A DNA stretch of 64,000 bases from Ruficoccus amylovorans (GCF_014230085.1 NZ_JACHVB010000012.1:124001-188000); one strand, 5' to 3'; positions 10,501-21,738 are shown, numbered from the stretch's first letter. Numbers and translations: made by a program. The notes: generated from the letters alone by a model not told the origin.

Positions 10501-10967
10501 CCGCCCTCGGTCACGTGGAAGACGCCCTTGGTCGTGCGGCGGTCGCTCTTGGGGTTGTGGAGGACGCCCTGCTGCACGCGGAAAGAGTCCACAATGTCGG
10601 ACTGGAACTCGTCTTTGTTCGGCGGGATGGAGAGCATACGGGCCAGGCCGTGGCGGTCGAGTACGAGAGTGTTCTCGGGCAGGCGCGGGCGCGGCTCGGC
10701 CTCGTCCAGTTCGGAGAGGTAGGCGTCGATAAAGGCCTGGATGCGCATGTCCACCGGGCAGAGGTGTCCGCTCAGCAGGCGGCTCTTCTCCTGATAATCC
10801 CCGAGCAGGGCTCCGGCCAGCGGCATGAACTGGTAATCAGTGGGCTTGCCGTAAATGGGTTGCCCCAGCGAGGCGAGCTTGACGTTGACGTATTCGAGCA
10901 AAAAGGGATCGCGCAATGGCGTCTCACGTTTACCCGCTTCAATTCCAATCGCTTTTTTCAAGTCCAT
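7515..10967 (-). CDS. Probable PPi-dependent phosphoenolpyruvate carboxykinase (large PEPCK-like protein)
   Basis: The protein is 1150 residues when started at the ATG at 10967 (MDLKKAIGIEAGKRETPLRD); a longer reading to 11063 adds only low-complexity sequence. Its length fits the PPi-type PEP carboxykinases known from Entamoeba and Propionibacterium, which interconvert oxaloacetate plus PPi with PEP plus CO2 plus phosphate. Visible landmarks are a glycine-rich phosphate-binding-like loop VSGGGKSEISKS near residues 487-500, followed by VIVTDFKSDFDKVEE, and a second loop TTGAGSEGALTKGPFN in the C-terminal half. No signal peptide or membrane segment is present, so it is cytosolic. The assignment comes from family length and remembered motifs, not a search. 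A separate GTP-type PEPCK lies at 38190-39998. It stands alone, convergent with nifA. Confidence 0.62.
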   Translation of the reverse strand: MDLKKAIGIEAGKRETPLRDPFLLEYVNVKLASLGQPIYGKPTDYQFMPLAGALLGDYQEKSRLLSGHLCPVDMRIQAFIDAYLSELDEAEPRPRLPENTLVLDRHGLARMLSIPPNKDEFQSDIVDSFRVQQGVLHNPKSDRRTTKGVFHVTEGGLPITADKVAVPKVTFARMLKAALNPPSDLMRLPLTSCQEQQAEVWVSLMLRPTVSPDIPGTIAKKRYECRFFAPGNLVSNLDFVESIFGNAGDPVLPENDSGLDAKGWTGHTGCVILAPHLIGMTKKELGLPNISEATERQKKEGMCWEKEDEIYNGGSAFKLTCRNSTGVVVTIIADNYFGYCKKEVKTQISYSANLYGLAEEEHAGGALAFPSYDLGEDFRLATVLHDLDHTYEDVISRFADLLEPQPQGYAIDRHYPDVYYVPEDAFFSLAEQSITWTKDGEEHAIRLSPGITYVLPSGYRVEMVKPAEGRRWRLIGTTAEGTYCHKPCTVSGGGKSEISKSISDAIIYGPVIVTDFKSDFDKVEEIVNKEYGMRFKDASRNREHGRPILGNERSLGSVIKLLTPSADYTEEYNEWLKSIPYYIKELVFIVKRHYKPDWGKNWRERFHVDLVNGVGGNQLRYRENLLVTQYLRIGFTETGAWRTFGLRKDFYPSFKLQTEDDISASIVMPRERIPGLPAGLPNESLKFIDNCEFRLFQRPDEAIHRGYDKRTELDMSLPGNFFSNYQPLSREEVQAIRQDSIRFDQYTKPIKELINSFLAADKPDYLVIPSHPRLVDGKPTKNPRYLQDRDDLVNPRRFYLGDVGTRLYRTIPTSEGVPRPVNAVLPGRRNNPPEPGIRPLAVFNPVHYLPLPEFFMEVISSMTGKSPSTTGAGSEGALTKGPFNCLPQIIDLNNALVSFVLTGYQPFITAAGYVGPKCRVDHDISLLVPEIWCRLKPEERCPQFMIEHGYLEKCPDVEFEGKTIPSSILGYRLTDRFVRTFFGRVFANPGSVFTEEMLKPELQGLDLFADGMDNIIATHERVAKSYFEDGTIEGACPPLRALLKIMAEGDFAALGDESFRQQFTREALIQSDWYKKRLETRQQIEVDLWKKHISYLESFQHKPSHLREAERLGIGEMLADAHNTLEVYSSPDHLKQLIGTLGTDPYAHRA

Positions 10968-11040
10968 CAAAGCTGACAAGATGCAGGACGCGGGCCAACG
11001 TGCAACCAGTTTCGACAGAAACAGGCACCGAAAGCGGTAT

Positions 11041-11185
11041 AAATAGAGTCGTAGCCGCCACAAAAAGGCCGAATGGCTAAATGGTTAAAATGGCTAATTG
11101 TTGTTTTTCCCGTTCCGCATCCAACAATTAACAATTGGCCATTTAACCATTTAACGGTTGTGGCTACAGTATTTCTTAAACCGCT
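11041..11185 (+). repeat. Family A palindromic repeat, copy 1
   Basis: A near-palindromic intergenic element of about 145 bp. The left arm iterates ATGGCTAA, ATGGTTAA and ATGGCTAA and then reads TTGTTG; the right arm carries the inverse (CAACAATTAACAATTGGCC and TTTAACCAT twice). The core is bounded by GTAGCC at 11051 and GGCTAC at 11167. Copies with the same ends occur at 26544-26671, 34891-35036 and 48920-49023. With a gyrA terminator at 11287-11324 it fills the 379-bp gap between gyrA and the PEPCK-like gene. Confidence 0.85.
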
Positions 11186-11286
11186 TGTAGGGCTATAAGT
11201 TTGCATTCATGTGACAGGCTGGGGCAGTAGAACGCTTCATCTTACCGGGGGGGGGCGCGGGAGAATGCTGTCCTCGGCGCGGAGCG

Positions 11287-11324
11287 AAAAAAGCCCCGTG
11301 GCCACAAACGGCGCACGGGGCTTT
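11287..11324 (-). terminator. Terminator of gyrA
   Basis: Arms AAAGCCCCGTG (11290-11300) and CACGGGGCTTT (11314-11324) form an 11-bp stem with a 13-base loop. On the minus strand it is followed by a T-run, just after the gyrA stop codon at 11347. Confidence 0.85.
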
Positions 11325-11346
11325 GAAAGCGTTTCTATGGATGGGT

Positions 11347-13848
11347 TCAGGATTCGTCGGACTCGTCGTCTCCGGCAGCCTCGGCAGAGTCATCGGCTCC
11401 CTCGTACTCGGCGTCGGCCTTGTCGTCCTCGACTTCCACGATGCGGGAGATGCCCACCAGGGTGTCGCCGTCGGCGAGGTTGATCAGGCGCACGCCCTGG
11501 GTGGCGCGGCCGATGACGCGGATGTCCTTGACGGGGCTGCGAACGGCCTGGCCGCCGAGCGTGAACATCATGATCTCGTCCTCTTCGCGCACGCTGAGCG
11601 CCCCGGCGACATTGCCCTGGGTCTTCGTGGCGATGATGCCCGAGCCGCCGCGGCTCTGCACGCGGTATTCGTCGTAGCTGGTGCGCTTGCCGATGCCGTT
11701 CTCGCCTGCGATGAGCAGGGCGGCGTTGGGATCGACCAGTTCGATGGCCTCGACGAAATCGTCCGCCTTCTTCAGGGTGATGCCCTTGACCCCGCGCGTG
11801 GCGCGGCCCATGGCGCGGACGTTGCTTTCGTTGATGGTAAAGCGGATGCTCATGGCGTGGTGCGTGACGAGCACCACATCGTCGCCGTCCTTGACCAGCT
11901 TGCAGCCGATCAGTTCGTCATCCTCGTCGATCTTGATGCCGATGATGCCGCCCTTGCGGTAGTTCTGGTAGTCGATGAGCATGGTGCGCTTCACGATGCC
12001 CTTCTTCGTGCACATGATGAGGCTGTCCTCGCCCTCGAACTCCTTGACGCAGATCATGGCGGCGATGGATTCGCCCTTTTGCATCTGGAGCACGTTGACG
12101 ATGGAGCGGCCCTTGGAGGTGCGGGTGCCTTCGGGGATCTCGTAAACCTTCTCCACATAGACGCGGCCATTGTTCATGAAGAACATGATGTAGTCGTGGG
12201 TGGAGGCGGTGAAGAGGTGCTCGGTGAAATCCTCCTCATGCTGGCCGGAGCCGATCACACCCTTGCCGCCGCGACGCTGCGAACGGTACGAGCTGACGGG
12301 GGTGCGTTTGATGAAGCCCTTGTGCGAGACGGTGATGATGCAGCCCTCGTTGGCGATGACGTCCTCCATGCGGAATTCGCCTTCCTCGCCGATGATCTGG
12401 GTCTTGCGCGGGGACTCGTACTTGATTTTGAGTTCGTGCAGCTCGGTCTTGATGACGGCAAGCAGCTTGTGTTCGCTGGCCAGGATGGAGCGGTACTCCT
12501 CGATGGTAATCATGAGTTGGCGGTACTCCTCCTCGATCTTCTCGCGCTCCAGCCCGGTGAGCTGGTACAGGCGCATGTCGAGGATGGCGTTGGCCTGGCG
12601 CTCGGAGAGGGCGTACTTGTCGATCAACTTTTCGCGGGCTTCGTCGCGGTTGCTGCACGAGCGGATGATCTTGACGAAGTCGTCCAGGTTGTTGAGCGCG
12701 ATCTTGTAGCCTTCGAGGATGTGCGCGCGGTCTTCGGCCTTCTGGAGCAGGAACTGCGTGCGGCGGTAAACCACCTCGCGCCGGTGCTCGATGTAACAGC
12801 TGATCATCTCCTTGATGTTCATCTGCTTGGGGCGGCGCTTGTCCAGGGCCAGCAGGATCACACCAAAGGAGCTCTCGAACGGCGTGTGCTTGGAAATCTT
12901 GTTGATGACGACGCGGGTGGACTCGTCGCGCTTGAGTTCGATGACGATGCGGGTGTTTTCGTCAGACTCGTCGCGCAGGTCGGAGACCTCATTAATCGTC
13001 TTGTCGTGCACGAGCTCGGCGATCTTCGTTACGAGGTTGGCGCGGTTGACGTTGTAGGGGATCTCCGTGATGACGATCTGTTCCTTGCCGCCCTTGACCT
13101 CCTCGACGTGCGCGGTGCCCTTGATGCGGACAATGCCGCGCCCGGTGCGCATGTAGCTGTCGATGCCGCCGCGACCGGCGATGGTGCCGCCGGTGGGGAA
13201 GTCCGGGCCGGGGATGATGCGGATCAGCTCATCGACGGTGATGTTCGGGTTGTCAATGATGGCGCAGGTGGCGTCGATCAGCTCCCCGAGGTTGTGCGGG
13301 GGGATGTTCGTGGTCATACCCACGGCGATCCCGGTCGAACCGTTCATCAGAAGGTTCGGCAGGCCGGAGGGGACGACGGAGGGCTCGACGGTTTCCTCGT
13401 TGTAGTTGGGGACGAAATCGACCGTGTCCTTGTCAATGTCGCGCATGAGGTCCTCGGCCATGGCGGCGAGGCGGCACTCGGTATAACGGTAGGCCGCGGG
13501 CGGGTCACCGTCGATGGACCCGAAGTTACCCTGCGGGTCGATCAGGCCGTAGCGCATGACCCAGCTCTGGCCCATACGCACGAGGGCGTCATAGACGGAC
13601 TGGTCACCGTGAGGGTGGTATTTACCCAGAACCTCACCGACGACGGCGGCGCACTTTTTAAAGGGGCGGTTGTGCGCCAGGCCGATGTCCTGCATGGCGT
13701 AGAGGATGCGGCGCTGGACGGGCTTGAGGCCGTCACGGGCGTCGGGCAGGGCGCGCGAAACAATGACCGACATCGAGTAGTCGATGTAGGCCGTCTCCAT
13801 AATCTGCGTGATGGAGCGCGGTTCGAGGCGTTCGTTTTCGGTGTACAT
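11347..13848 (-). CDS. gyrA: DNA gyrase subunit A
   Basis: GyrA is the breakage-reunion subunit of type II topoisomerase that introduces negative supercoils with GyrB. The catalytic tyrosine is Y122 in [11 protein letters not shown]. The C-terminal beta-pinwheel domain has the GyrA box as [10 protein letters not shown], which marks gyrase rather than topoisomerase IV. The protein is 833 residues, normal for the family, with an acidic C-terminal tail rich in E and D. The quinolone-resistance region reads [18 protein letters not shown]. Counting from the start, the residue equivalent to E. coli Ser83 is Q83, while D87 is conserved. It follows gyrB by 151 bp, with an inverted repeat in the gap. 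Confidence 0.98.
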   Translation of the reverse strand: MYTENERLEPRSITQIMETAYIDYSMSVIVSRALPDARDGLKPVQRRILYAMQDIGLAHNRPFKKCAAVVGEVLGKYHPHGDQSVYDALVRMGQSWVMRYGLIDPQGNFGSIDGDPPAAYRYTECRLAAMAEDLMRDIDKDTVDFVPNYNEETVEPSVVPSGLPNLLMNGSTGIAVGMTTNIPPHNLGELIDATCAIIDNPNITVDELIRIIPGPDFPTGGTIAGRGGIDSYMRTGRGIVRIKGTAHVEEVKGGKEQIVITEIPYNVNRANLVTKIAELVHDKTINEVSDLRDESDENTRIVIELKRDESTRVVINKISKHTPFESSFGVILLALDKRRPKQMNIKEMISCYIEHRREVVYRRTQFLLQKAEDRAHILEGYKIALNNLDDFVKIIRSCSNRDEAREKLIDKYALSERQANAILDMRLYQLTGLEREKIEEEYRQLMITIEEYRSILASEHKLLAVIKTELHELKIKYESPRKTQIIGEEGEFRMEDVIANEGCIITVSHKGFIKRTPVSSYRSQRRGGKGVIGSGQHEEDFTEHLFTASTHDYIMFFMNNGRVYVEKVYEIPEGTRTSKGRSIVNVLQMQKGESIAAMICVKEFEGEDSLIMCTKKGIVKRTMLIDYQNYRKGGIIGIKIDEDDELIGCKLVKDGDDVVLVTHHAMSIRFTINESNVRAMGRATRGVKGITLKKADDFVEAIELVDPNAALLIAGENGIGKRTSYDEYRVQSRGGSGIIATKTQGNVAGALSVREEDEIMMFTLGGQAVRSPVKDIRVIGRATQGVRLINLADGDTLVGISRIVEVEDDKADAEYEGADDSAEAAGDDESDES

Positions 13849-13870
13849 GGGAAATAATCAGTTAAAGAGG

Positions 13871-13985
13871 GTCACAAAGGACACAAAGAAGACACCAAGT
13901 TCACAAAGAGGAGAGGCCGGTTTTCACATCGAGCATGCTTGTAAATACTTCGTGCTCTTCGTGCCTTCTTTGTGTCCTTCGTGAC
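13871..13985. repeat. Family B inverted repeat without gene, between gyrB and gyrA
   Basis: Outer arms 13871-13891 and 13965-13985 are inverted copies matching at 20 of 21 positions. The left side is built of octamers CACAAAGG, CACAAAGA, CACCAAGT and CACAAAGA spaced by 1-3 bases. The 73 bases between the arms hold no gene. It almost fills the gyrB-gyrA gap, so transcripts crossing it could fold into a long hairpin. Confidence 0.85.
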
Positions 13986-13999
13986 TTAAAATTATATTG

Positions 14000-16543
<2,544 letters not shown>

Positions 16544-16649
16544 TCAAAAATAGGGAAACGGCGTTCTCAAGGCGAACAAAAAGTTTAGAACAGGCCGGAA
16601 ACACCTGTGGCGGAGGGGGATTTTTGAGCGCAAAACGCGCAGAAGGCGT

Positions 16650-17480
16650 TTAAGAGACGCTCTCGCCGCCCCGCATGCGCACCTCGTAGGGGGGCACGGC
16701 CAAGGGAATCCCCGCCGAGCGGAAAGCCGCGTCAATCGCGCCGTTGACCTGATAGCGGAGCTGATGATAGCGCTCGGTCGGCAGCCAGTAGCGGTAGCCG
16801 AGCTGGATCGTGCCGTCGCGGAACTCATCGATCCCGATCATGGGAGCGGGCGTGCTGGCCACGCCCTCTACGGCGCTGATCGCTTCGGTCATGACCTGGC
16901 AGGCCCGCTGCGCGTCGGCGCTGGCGGGAATGTTCAGAGTGGCCTCGACAATGCGGTTGGCGCGCGAATTAGTAAAAATCTCCCCCATGATGAGCTTGTT
17001 GGGGATGGAGATGACTTCGTTGTCCTCGGTGATGAGTCGGGTGACGCCCAGTGTAACCTCGTGCACGATTCCGTACTGGCCCTGGACGAGGATCGTGTCG
17101 TGGACGACAAAGGGCCGCGTCAGGATGATGGCCAGGCCCGCGCCGTAGTTCGAGATCGGCCCCTGGATGGCGAGGGTGGCCCCAAAGGCGATGGCCCCCA
17201 GACCGGCGATGAGCGGCGCTATATTATAGAACTTCGCCACGGCGAAGGTGACGCCGACGGCCAATATCATGACCCGTGCGCTCCCGGCGAAGAACCGCGA
17301 AAGGGTGGGGTCGAGGTTGCGCCTCTCGAAGCGCTTCAGCAGGAAGCCCTTCAGCCAGCCCGACAGGATCCACCCGATCAGCAGGATGATGAACGCGCTG
17401 AGTATCTTGGAGCCGTTCTCGACCAGAAATTGGACAATAAACTCCGTGTGCTGCTGGATTTGCTCGATTTCCTCGTTCAT
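16650..17480 (-). CDS. Small-conductance mechanosensitive channel, MscS family
   Basis: Started at the ATG at 17480 the protein is 276 residues, close to E. coli MscS (286). The frame is open further upstream but that part is arginine-rich and overlaps the divergent Rrf2 region. It has an N-terminal helix with two predicted membrane spans (about 22-43 and 65-85), then the glycine- and alanine-rich pore helix (GLGAIAFGATLAIQGPISNYGAG), then the cytoplasmic beta domain (FVVHDTILVQGQYGIVHEV and NKLIMGEIFTNSR). It should act as a pressure-release valve in the inner membrane under osmotic downshock. It precedes gyrB by 124 bp on the same strand. Confidence 0.9.
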   Translation of the reverse strand: MNEEIEQIQQHTEFIVQFLVENGSKILSAFIILLIGWILSGWLKGFLLKRFERRNLDPTLSRFFAGSARVMILAVGVTFAVAKFYNIAPLIAGLGAIAFGATLAIQGPISNYGAGLAIILTRPFVVHDTILVQGQYGIVHEVTLGVTRLITEDNEVISIPNKLIMGEIFTNSRANRIVEATLNIPASADAQRACQVMTEAISAVEGVASTPAPMIGIDEFRDGTIQLGYRYWLPTERYHQLRYQVNGAIDAAFRSAGIPLAVPPYEVRMRGGESVS

Positions 17481-17622
17481 CGCTTCTGTCGGGGATAAAC
17501 TTTTTCTGGCGCAACGGAGGCTGCTTGCCAAGCTTATAGCAAGCGGCGGCTGACTTCGCCTGCGGCGGGGCTTTCCTGTCTTGCCTTTGTTGGGTAGCTC
17601 GCTCAAGAATGGGGTTTTTCCC

Positions 17623-18033
17623 GTGAAACTCTCTCTCAAAATCGAATACGCCTGTCGCGTCCTGGCTCAACTGGCGCGCAGCCACGGGAGCCAGCAACTG
17701 GCTCATATCGAAGATCTTGCCGAGGCTGAAAACGTGCCGGCCAACTACCTCGTCCAGATCCTGAACGAGTTGCGCAACGGCGGACTTATCATCAGCCGCC
17801 GGGGCAAGCAGGGGGGCTACGCGCTGGCCCAGGCCCCGGGGGAAATTTCCCTCTTCGACATTATCCGTATCGTTGACGCCGAGATGCTGGAGAACTCCGT
17901 CTCCGCCAACGGCCAGTCCGGACAGGCCGTGCAGGCGGTCTGGGCCGAGATCGGAGAAACCTTCGCCGAGCAGACGCGGAAAATCCGCCTGTCGGACCTG
18001 GCTGCCGAGACCGGCCCCATGTACTATATCTGA
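17623..18033 (+). CDS. Rrf2-family transcriptional regulator without iron-sulfur cysteines
   Basis: The GTG at 17623 (MKLSLKIEYACRVLAQLARS) gives 136 residues and begins exactly at the conserved Rrf2 N-terminus. A TTG at 17581 would add an unlikely 14-residue extension. The winged helix-turn-helix is visible as IEDLAEAENVPANYLVQILNELRNGGLIISRRGKQGGYALA. IscR and NsrR use three cysteines near residue 90-110 to hold an Fe-S cluster. Here that region (LENSVSANGQSGQAV) has none, so cluster sensing is unlikely and a small ligand or protein partner, as in CymR, is more plausible. It is divergent from the MscS gene; the target is unknown. Confidence 0.88.
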   Translation: MKLSLKIEYACRVLAQLARSHGSQQLAHIEDLAEAENVPANYLVQILNELRNGGLIISRRGKQGGYALAQAPGEISLFDIIRIVDAEMLENSVSANGQSGQAVQAVWAEIGETFAEQTRKIRLSDLAAETGPMYYI

Positions 18034-18179
18034 GGACCGGAAATTTCTGTCAGGCGGAGAGGGATAGGCTTGCCCGGTGCGGGGCTATTGACCAGTTTCG
18101 AGGTGCTGCTGCGCCCGGCGTGTGTTTTTCCGCAGAGGGCAGGGCAGTTTTTAGCAAACTGAAAACCGACCCATTACCC

Positions 18180-18629
18180 ATGATTTACGATCATTTGGAA
18201 CAACAGTTCCGCTACCGCAACTGCCACCCCGGCCTTGACCTGGCCTTCGATTACCTGGCCGGATTCGACCCCGGCACCCCGGATGGTCGCGTCGATCTGG
18301 ACGGTGACCGCGTTTTCGCGCTGGTGCAGAGCTACACGACTTCGCCGGCGGACGGACGGCAGTTCGAGTCCCACTACAACTACGTGGACCTCCAGTACAT
18401 GGTCAGTGGCGAGGAAATCATCTACCACAGCCCGCTGGACGTGCTCAGCGAATCCATCCCCTACGATGCCGAGCGCGACGTGATCTTTTACAGTGGGGCG
18501 GCCAGCCAGGCACTCATCCTGACGCCCGGCATGTTCACCGTGCTTTTCCCGCAGGACGGGCACCTGCCCTGCTGCTCGCATCAGGCCGATGTGGAATCTA
18601 AAAAGGTGGTCATCAAGTTGCGGGTTTAA
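18180..18629 (+). CDS. YhcH/YjgK/YiaL family protein (DUF386)
   Basis: The ATG at 18180 (MIYDHLEQQFRYRNCHPGLD) gives 149 residues, typical of the family; the frame upstream is not conserved. YhcH-type proteins have a cupin-like beta-barrel and are linked to sugar and sialic acid catabolism, with proposed isomerase or mutarotase roles. Motifs seen are SHYNYVDLQYMVSGEEIIYH, FYSGAASQALILTPGMFTVLFPQDGHLPCC and the C-terminal KKVVIKLRV. A histidine-glutamate set that binds metal in the family is present (HYNYVDLQ and PQDGHLP). No sugar genes are adjacent, so the substrate cannot be inferred. A terminator follows at 18681. Confidence 0.85.
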   Translation: MIYDHLEQQFRYRNCHPGLDLAFDYLAGFDPGTPDGRVDLDGDRVFALVQSYTTSPADGRQFESHYNYVDLQYMVSGEEIIYHSPLDVLSESIPYDAERDVIFYSGAASQALILTPGMFTVLFPQDGHLPCCSHQADVESKKVVIKLRV

Positions 18630-18680
18630 CGAGTCACCGCACCAGCCCCGAAGGTGGCCCTTGCGACTGCCAGTGCTTTG

Positions 18681-18717
18681 AAAAGAGGACGCAACCTGTG
18701 CGTCCTCTTTTTTTGTC
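18681..18717 (+). terminator. Rho-independent terminator after the YhcH-type gene
   Basis: AAAAGAGGACGCA pairs with TGCGTCCTCTTTT around a five-base loop and is followed by a T-run. The remaining 200 bp up to nhaD is AT-rich, with no gene that I can support. Confidence 0.88.
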
Positions 18718-18919
18718 TCTATTTGGTGACTTTTCTGCCGCGACCATAAGCTGTTATCGGGAAATGGCTTTTTTTGGGCAATCCCCCGGCATATTGCGTG
18801 TCCATGTCATTAGGCGGGCAAATACAGCAACGCACACGGGCTTAAAATCACCCATTCAATTAGATATTTATATTCTGGGATTGTGTTGAATTAGAATATG
18901 TAATTTAAGTGCAGGTGGT

Positions 18920-20281
18920 ATGGAACCTGTATTGGTGCTTATTTTTGTATTGGGCTATCTGGCGATTACGCTGGAGCATCCGCTCAAGCTCGATAAAACC
19001 GTCCCCGCGCTGCTGATGGCGGTGATCATGTGGGCGGTCTTGACCTGCGGTTTTCGGGAGGGCTGGTTTTCAATCATTAACGGGGAAGGAGAGGTATTCA
19101 GTTTTACGCCGGAGACGGCGGAGGCCTCGATGGCCGGGCTGAACGCGATTATCCTGCATCACCTCGGCAAGGCGGCGGAGATCCTGATTTTCCTGATCGG
19201 GGCGATGACTATCGTGGAGATCATCGACTTGCACCAGGGCTTTGGCATCCTCAAGGGGGCCGTACGCACCCAGAGTAAGTGCAAGCTGCTGTGGATCACC
19301 GGGATTGGCGGGTTTGTCCTCTCCTCGGTCATCGACAACCTGACCGCCACGATCATCCTCGTGACGCTCCTGCGCAAGCTCATCTCCTCCCGCGAGGAGC
19401 GCATCTGGTACGTGAGCCTGGTTGTGATTGCAGCCAATGCCGGGGGCGCCTGGTCTCCGATCGGTGACGTGACGACGACCATGCTCTGGATCGCGAACAA
19501 GGTCTCTGCCACGCATCTGGTGCTCTACACCGTGCTGCCGTCTGTTATCTGCTTCGCGGTGCCGTTCGGGATCGCCTCGTTCCTGCCGGTGTTCCGGGGA
19601 AACCTCTCGGTGGACAACGAGTCCGACCTCGAAGAGGAACGCCTGCTCAGCAGCCGGACGATGCTCTGGCTCGGCCTCGGGGCGATTGTCTCGGTGCCGG
19701 TGTTCAAGGCGCTGGTCCACCTGCCCCCCTACATGGGGATCATGCTGGGACTGGGAATTGTCTGGGCGGTGTCGGAGAGCATCCACCCGGAAAGGGATTT
19801 CAAGCAGGCCCGGCGCTACCTGTACTCCTCCAACCGCGCACTCTCGAAGATCGAGATGTCGAGCATTCTGTTTTTCTGGGGTATCCTGATGGCGGTCGGC
19901 GTGCTGGAGTCGCTGGTCTATGGCTCGGTCGGCGGTGAGCCGATGGGGGCGCTGCGCTACATGGCCGAAAGCCTGCGGACCGTCATCCCCAACGAAAATA
20001 TCGTCGTGCTTTTGTTGGGGATGCTCTCGTCGGTGGTGGACAACGTGCCGCTGGTGGCCGCCTCGATTGGGATGTACAACGATCCGCTGAACGCGCCGGT
20101 CTGGCAGTTTATCGCTCTCTCGGCGGGCACGGGCGGGAGCCTGCTCATTATCGGCTCGGCCGCCGGGGTCGCCGCCATGGGCATGGAGAAGATCGACTTC
20201 CTGTGGTACCTGAAGCGGGTGTCCTGGCTGGCGCTGATCGGCTTCTTCGCCGGGGCGGGTGTCTTTCTCGCTATGGCCTGA
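18920..20281 (+). CDS. nhaD: NhaD-type sodium/proton antiporter
   Basis: This 453-residue membrane protein has about 11-13 hydrophobic segments across its length. It carries the ion transporter superfamily signatures of NhaD: HHLGKAAEILIFLIGAMTIVE, SSVIDNLTATIILVTLL, the loop AANAGGAWSPIGDVTTTMLW, and a second-half repeat MLSSVVDNVPLVAAS followed by SAGTGGSLLIIGSAAGV. The two helical hairpins with DN motifs form the transport site in this family. The expected role is Na+ (or Li+) export in exchange for protons, consistent with a marine or halotolerant lifestyle. The ATG follows GGTGGT, a weak ribosome site. It stands alone, followed by an aldo-keto reductase. Confidence 0.92.
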   Translation: MEPVLVLIFVLGYLAITLEHPLKLDKTVPALLMAVIMWAVLTCGFREGWFSIINGEGEVFSFTPETAEASMAGLNAIILHHLGKAAEILIFLIGAMTIVEIIDLHQGFGILKGAVRTQSKCKLLWITGIGGFVLSSVIDNLTATIILVTLLRKLISSREERIWYVSLVVIAANAGGAWSPIGDVTTTMLWIANKVSATHLVLYTVLPSVICFAVPFGIASFLPVFRGNLSVDNESDLEEERLLSSRTMLWLGLGAIVSVPVFKALVHLPPYMGIMLGLGIVWAVSESIHPERDFKQARRYLYSSNRALSKIEMSSILFFWGILMAVGVLESLVYGSVGGEPMGALRYMAESLRTVIPNENIVVLLLGMLSSVVDNVPLVAASIGMYNDPLNAPVWQFIALSAGTGGSLLIIGSAAGVAAMGMEKIDFLWYLKRVSWLALIGFFAGAGVFLAMA

Positions 20282-20371
20282 GCGGGGTCAGAAAACCTGT
20301 TGCCCCCGAAAAATAGGGTAAGCTGCGTGCCCGTGGTTGCACGTGGAGTTGAGCGCGCTATACTGGTTGCT

Positions 20372-21331
20372 ATGAACAAGCGACCTCTCGGTAATTCTGG
20401 CATGGAAATCACGCCCGTGGGCTTCGGGGCCTGGGCGGTCGGCGGCAACTGGAAATACGGCTGGGGCGACCAGGAGGACAAGGACTCGGTCGCGGCTATC
20501 CACAAGGCGCTCGAACTCGGCGTGAACTGGATCGACACCGCCGCGGCCTACGGCCTGGGACACTCCGAGGAGGTCGTGGCGCGCGCGTTGGCCGACTGGC
20601 CGGGCGAGCGGCCCTACGTTTTTACCAAGTGCGGGATCGTCTGGGATGAAAAAGGGGAGGTGGATTTCAAGGTTCCGGCGCAGTCGGTCCGCCGCGAGAT
20701 CGAGGCCAGCCTGAAGCGGCTCAAGGTCGATGTGATCGACCTTTACCAGATGCACTGGCCCGCCGACGAACTGGACGAAACGCTCGAAGGCTGGGCCGAG
20801 ATGGCCAAGCTGAAAGCCGAGGGCAAAGTCCGCTGGATCGGGGCCTCGAACTTTAGTCGTGAAGAGCTGGAGAAGGCGTCGGAAATCGCACCCGTCACCT
20901 CCTTGCAACCGCCGTATTCGCTCCTGCGCCGCGAGATTGAACAGGACGTGCTGCCGTACTGCGGCCAACACGGGATCGGCGTGATTGTTTACTCGCCGAT
21001 GGGCTCGGGGATGCTCACTGGTGCCATGACGCGCGAGCGTGCCGCCAAGCTCCCCAAGGCCGACTGGCGCAGCGGCAACGCCGAGTTTCAGGAGCCGAAG
21101 CTTTCCGAAAACCTGCGTCTGGTCGAGCGTTTGCGCGAAGTCGCCGCCGCCCACGGTCGCACTCCCGGCGAGGCCGCCATCGCCTGGACCCTGCGGCGTC
21201 CGGAAGTGACCGGGGCCATCGTCGGCGGGCGCAACGCCGCCCAGGTGGAAGGCATCATCGGGGCGATGGATTTCCGACTCAGCGACAGCGAAATCGCCCA
21301 TATAGAGGGTCCGGTTTGTGCACGCGGATAG
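20372..21331 (+). CDS. Aldo/keto reductase
   Basis: The ATG at 20372 (MNKRPLGNSGMEITPVGFGA) starts at the conserved first strand, giving 319 residues. The catalytic tetrad is visible: Asp and Tyr in NWIDTAAAYGLGHSEE, Lys in VFTKCG, and His in YQMHWP. The C-terminal part has the NADPH-binding signature (SPMGSGMLTG and EAAIAWTLRRPEVTGAIVGGRNAAQV). It should reduce carbonyl compounds with NADPH. The overall pattern is close to the YajO/general stress protein 69 group, but the substrate is not predictable from sequence. It begins 90 bp after nhaD and may be read through from it. Confidence 0.9.
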   Translation: MNKRPLGNSGMEITPVGFGAWAVGGNWKYGWGDQEDKDSVAAIHKALELGVNWIDTAAAYGLGHSEEVVARALADWPGERPYVFTKCGIVWDEKGEVDFKVPAQSVRREIEASLKRLKVDVIDLYQMHWPADELDETLEGWAEMAKLKAEGKVRWIGASNFSREELEKASEIAPVTSLQPPYSLLRREIEQDVLPYCGQHGIGVIVYSPMGSGMLTGAMTRERAAKLPKADWRSGNAEFQEPKLSENLRLVERLREVAAAHGRTPGEAAIAWTLRRPEVTGAIVGGRNAAQVEGIIGAMDFRLSDSEIAHIEGPVCARG

Positions 21332-21738
21332 GCGGGGGCGGGGCAGGCACCCCGGAGCATGCGCAGGCTCTGCTTCTTCGGCAGGTGTGTGCTATGTGGA
21401 TGGCACCTGGCACGAGGACTTTCGTCGCTTGCCCGACCCGAACAGCCACCGACCAGCGCACATCGCGAGCGACGAAAAATGACGGCGTCTTTATGCCATT
21501 TACCCGATAGCGCTTCGTGGTCAGGGGGTTGGGGATTTTTCAATTTTGGGCGGAAGGAGATGGCTGGATTAGGGGGGCTAATGAAGAGCTAAACCGGCGT
21601 TTGAAAGTGCGGACGGGTGGCCGTTTCCGCGTGCCATTGTGTTTGGATCGGTTTTACTCGACTACTAGATTTAGCGGCTTTACGCTAAAAACACCCCACA
21701 TGTAGTAAGTTGTTCACCGCTATTCACATTTTATTCGC
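21332..21738. other. 407-bp intergenic region upstream of nrdJ
   Basis: No gene is supported here. A small inverted repeat TTAGCG-GCTTTA-CGCTAA lies at 21671-21688. ACACCCCACATGTAGT at 21691-21706 partly resembles an NrdR box, the usual repressor site before ribonucleotide reductase genes, but no second box at the normal spacing was found. No cobalamin riboswitch core was recognised. Confidence 0.4.

Noticed and set aside
9147-10976. Long plus-strand frame of 609 codons
   Set aside because: It is the antisense shadow of the PEPCK-like gene; high GC in third positions keeps the opposite frame open. The product is Val/Gly/Ala/Asp-rich with no domain.
11323-13857. Plus-strand frame of 844 codons opposite gyrA
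   Set aside because: Antisense shadow of gyrA, with composition typical of such shadows and no family features.
18698-18889. 63-codon plus-strand frame before nhaD
   Set aside because: It starts inside a terminator, has no ribosome site and has no recognisable composition or family.
21332-21738. Cobalamin riboswitch before the B12-dependent reductase
   Set aside because: The B12 box and the usual GCCACTG core were not found; only a weak NrdR-like site is present.
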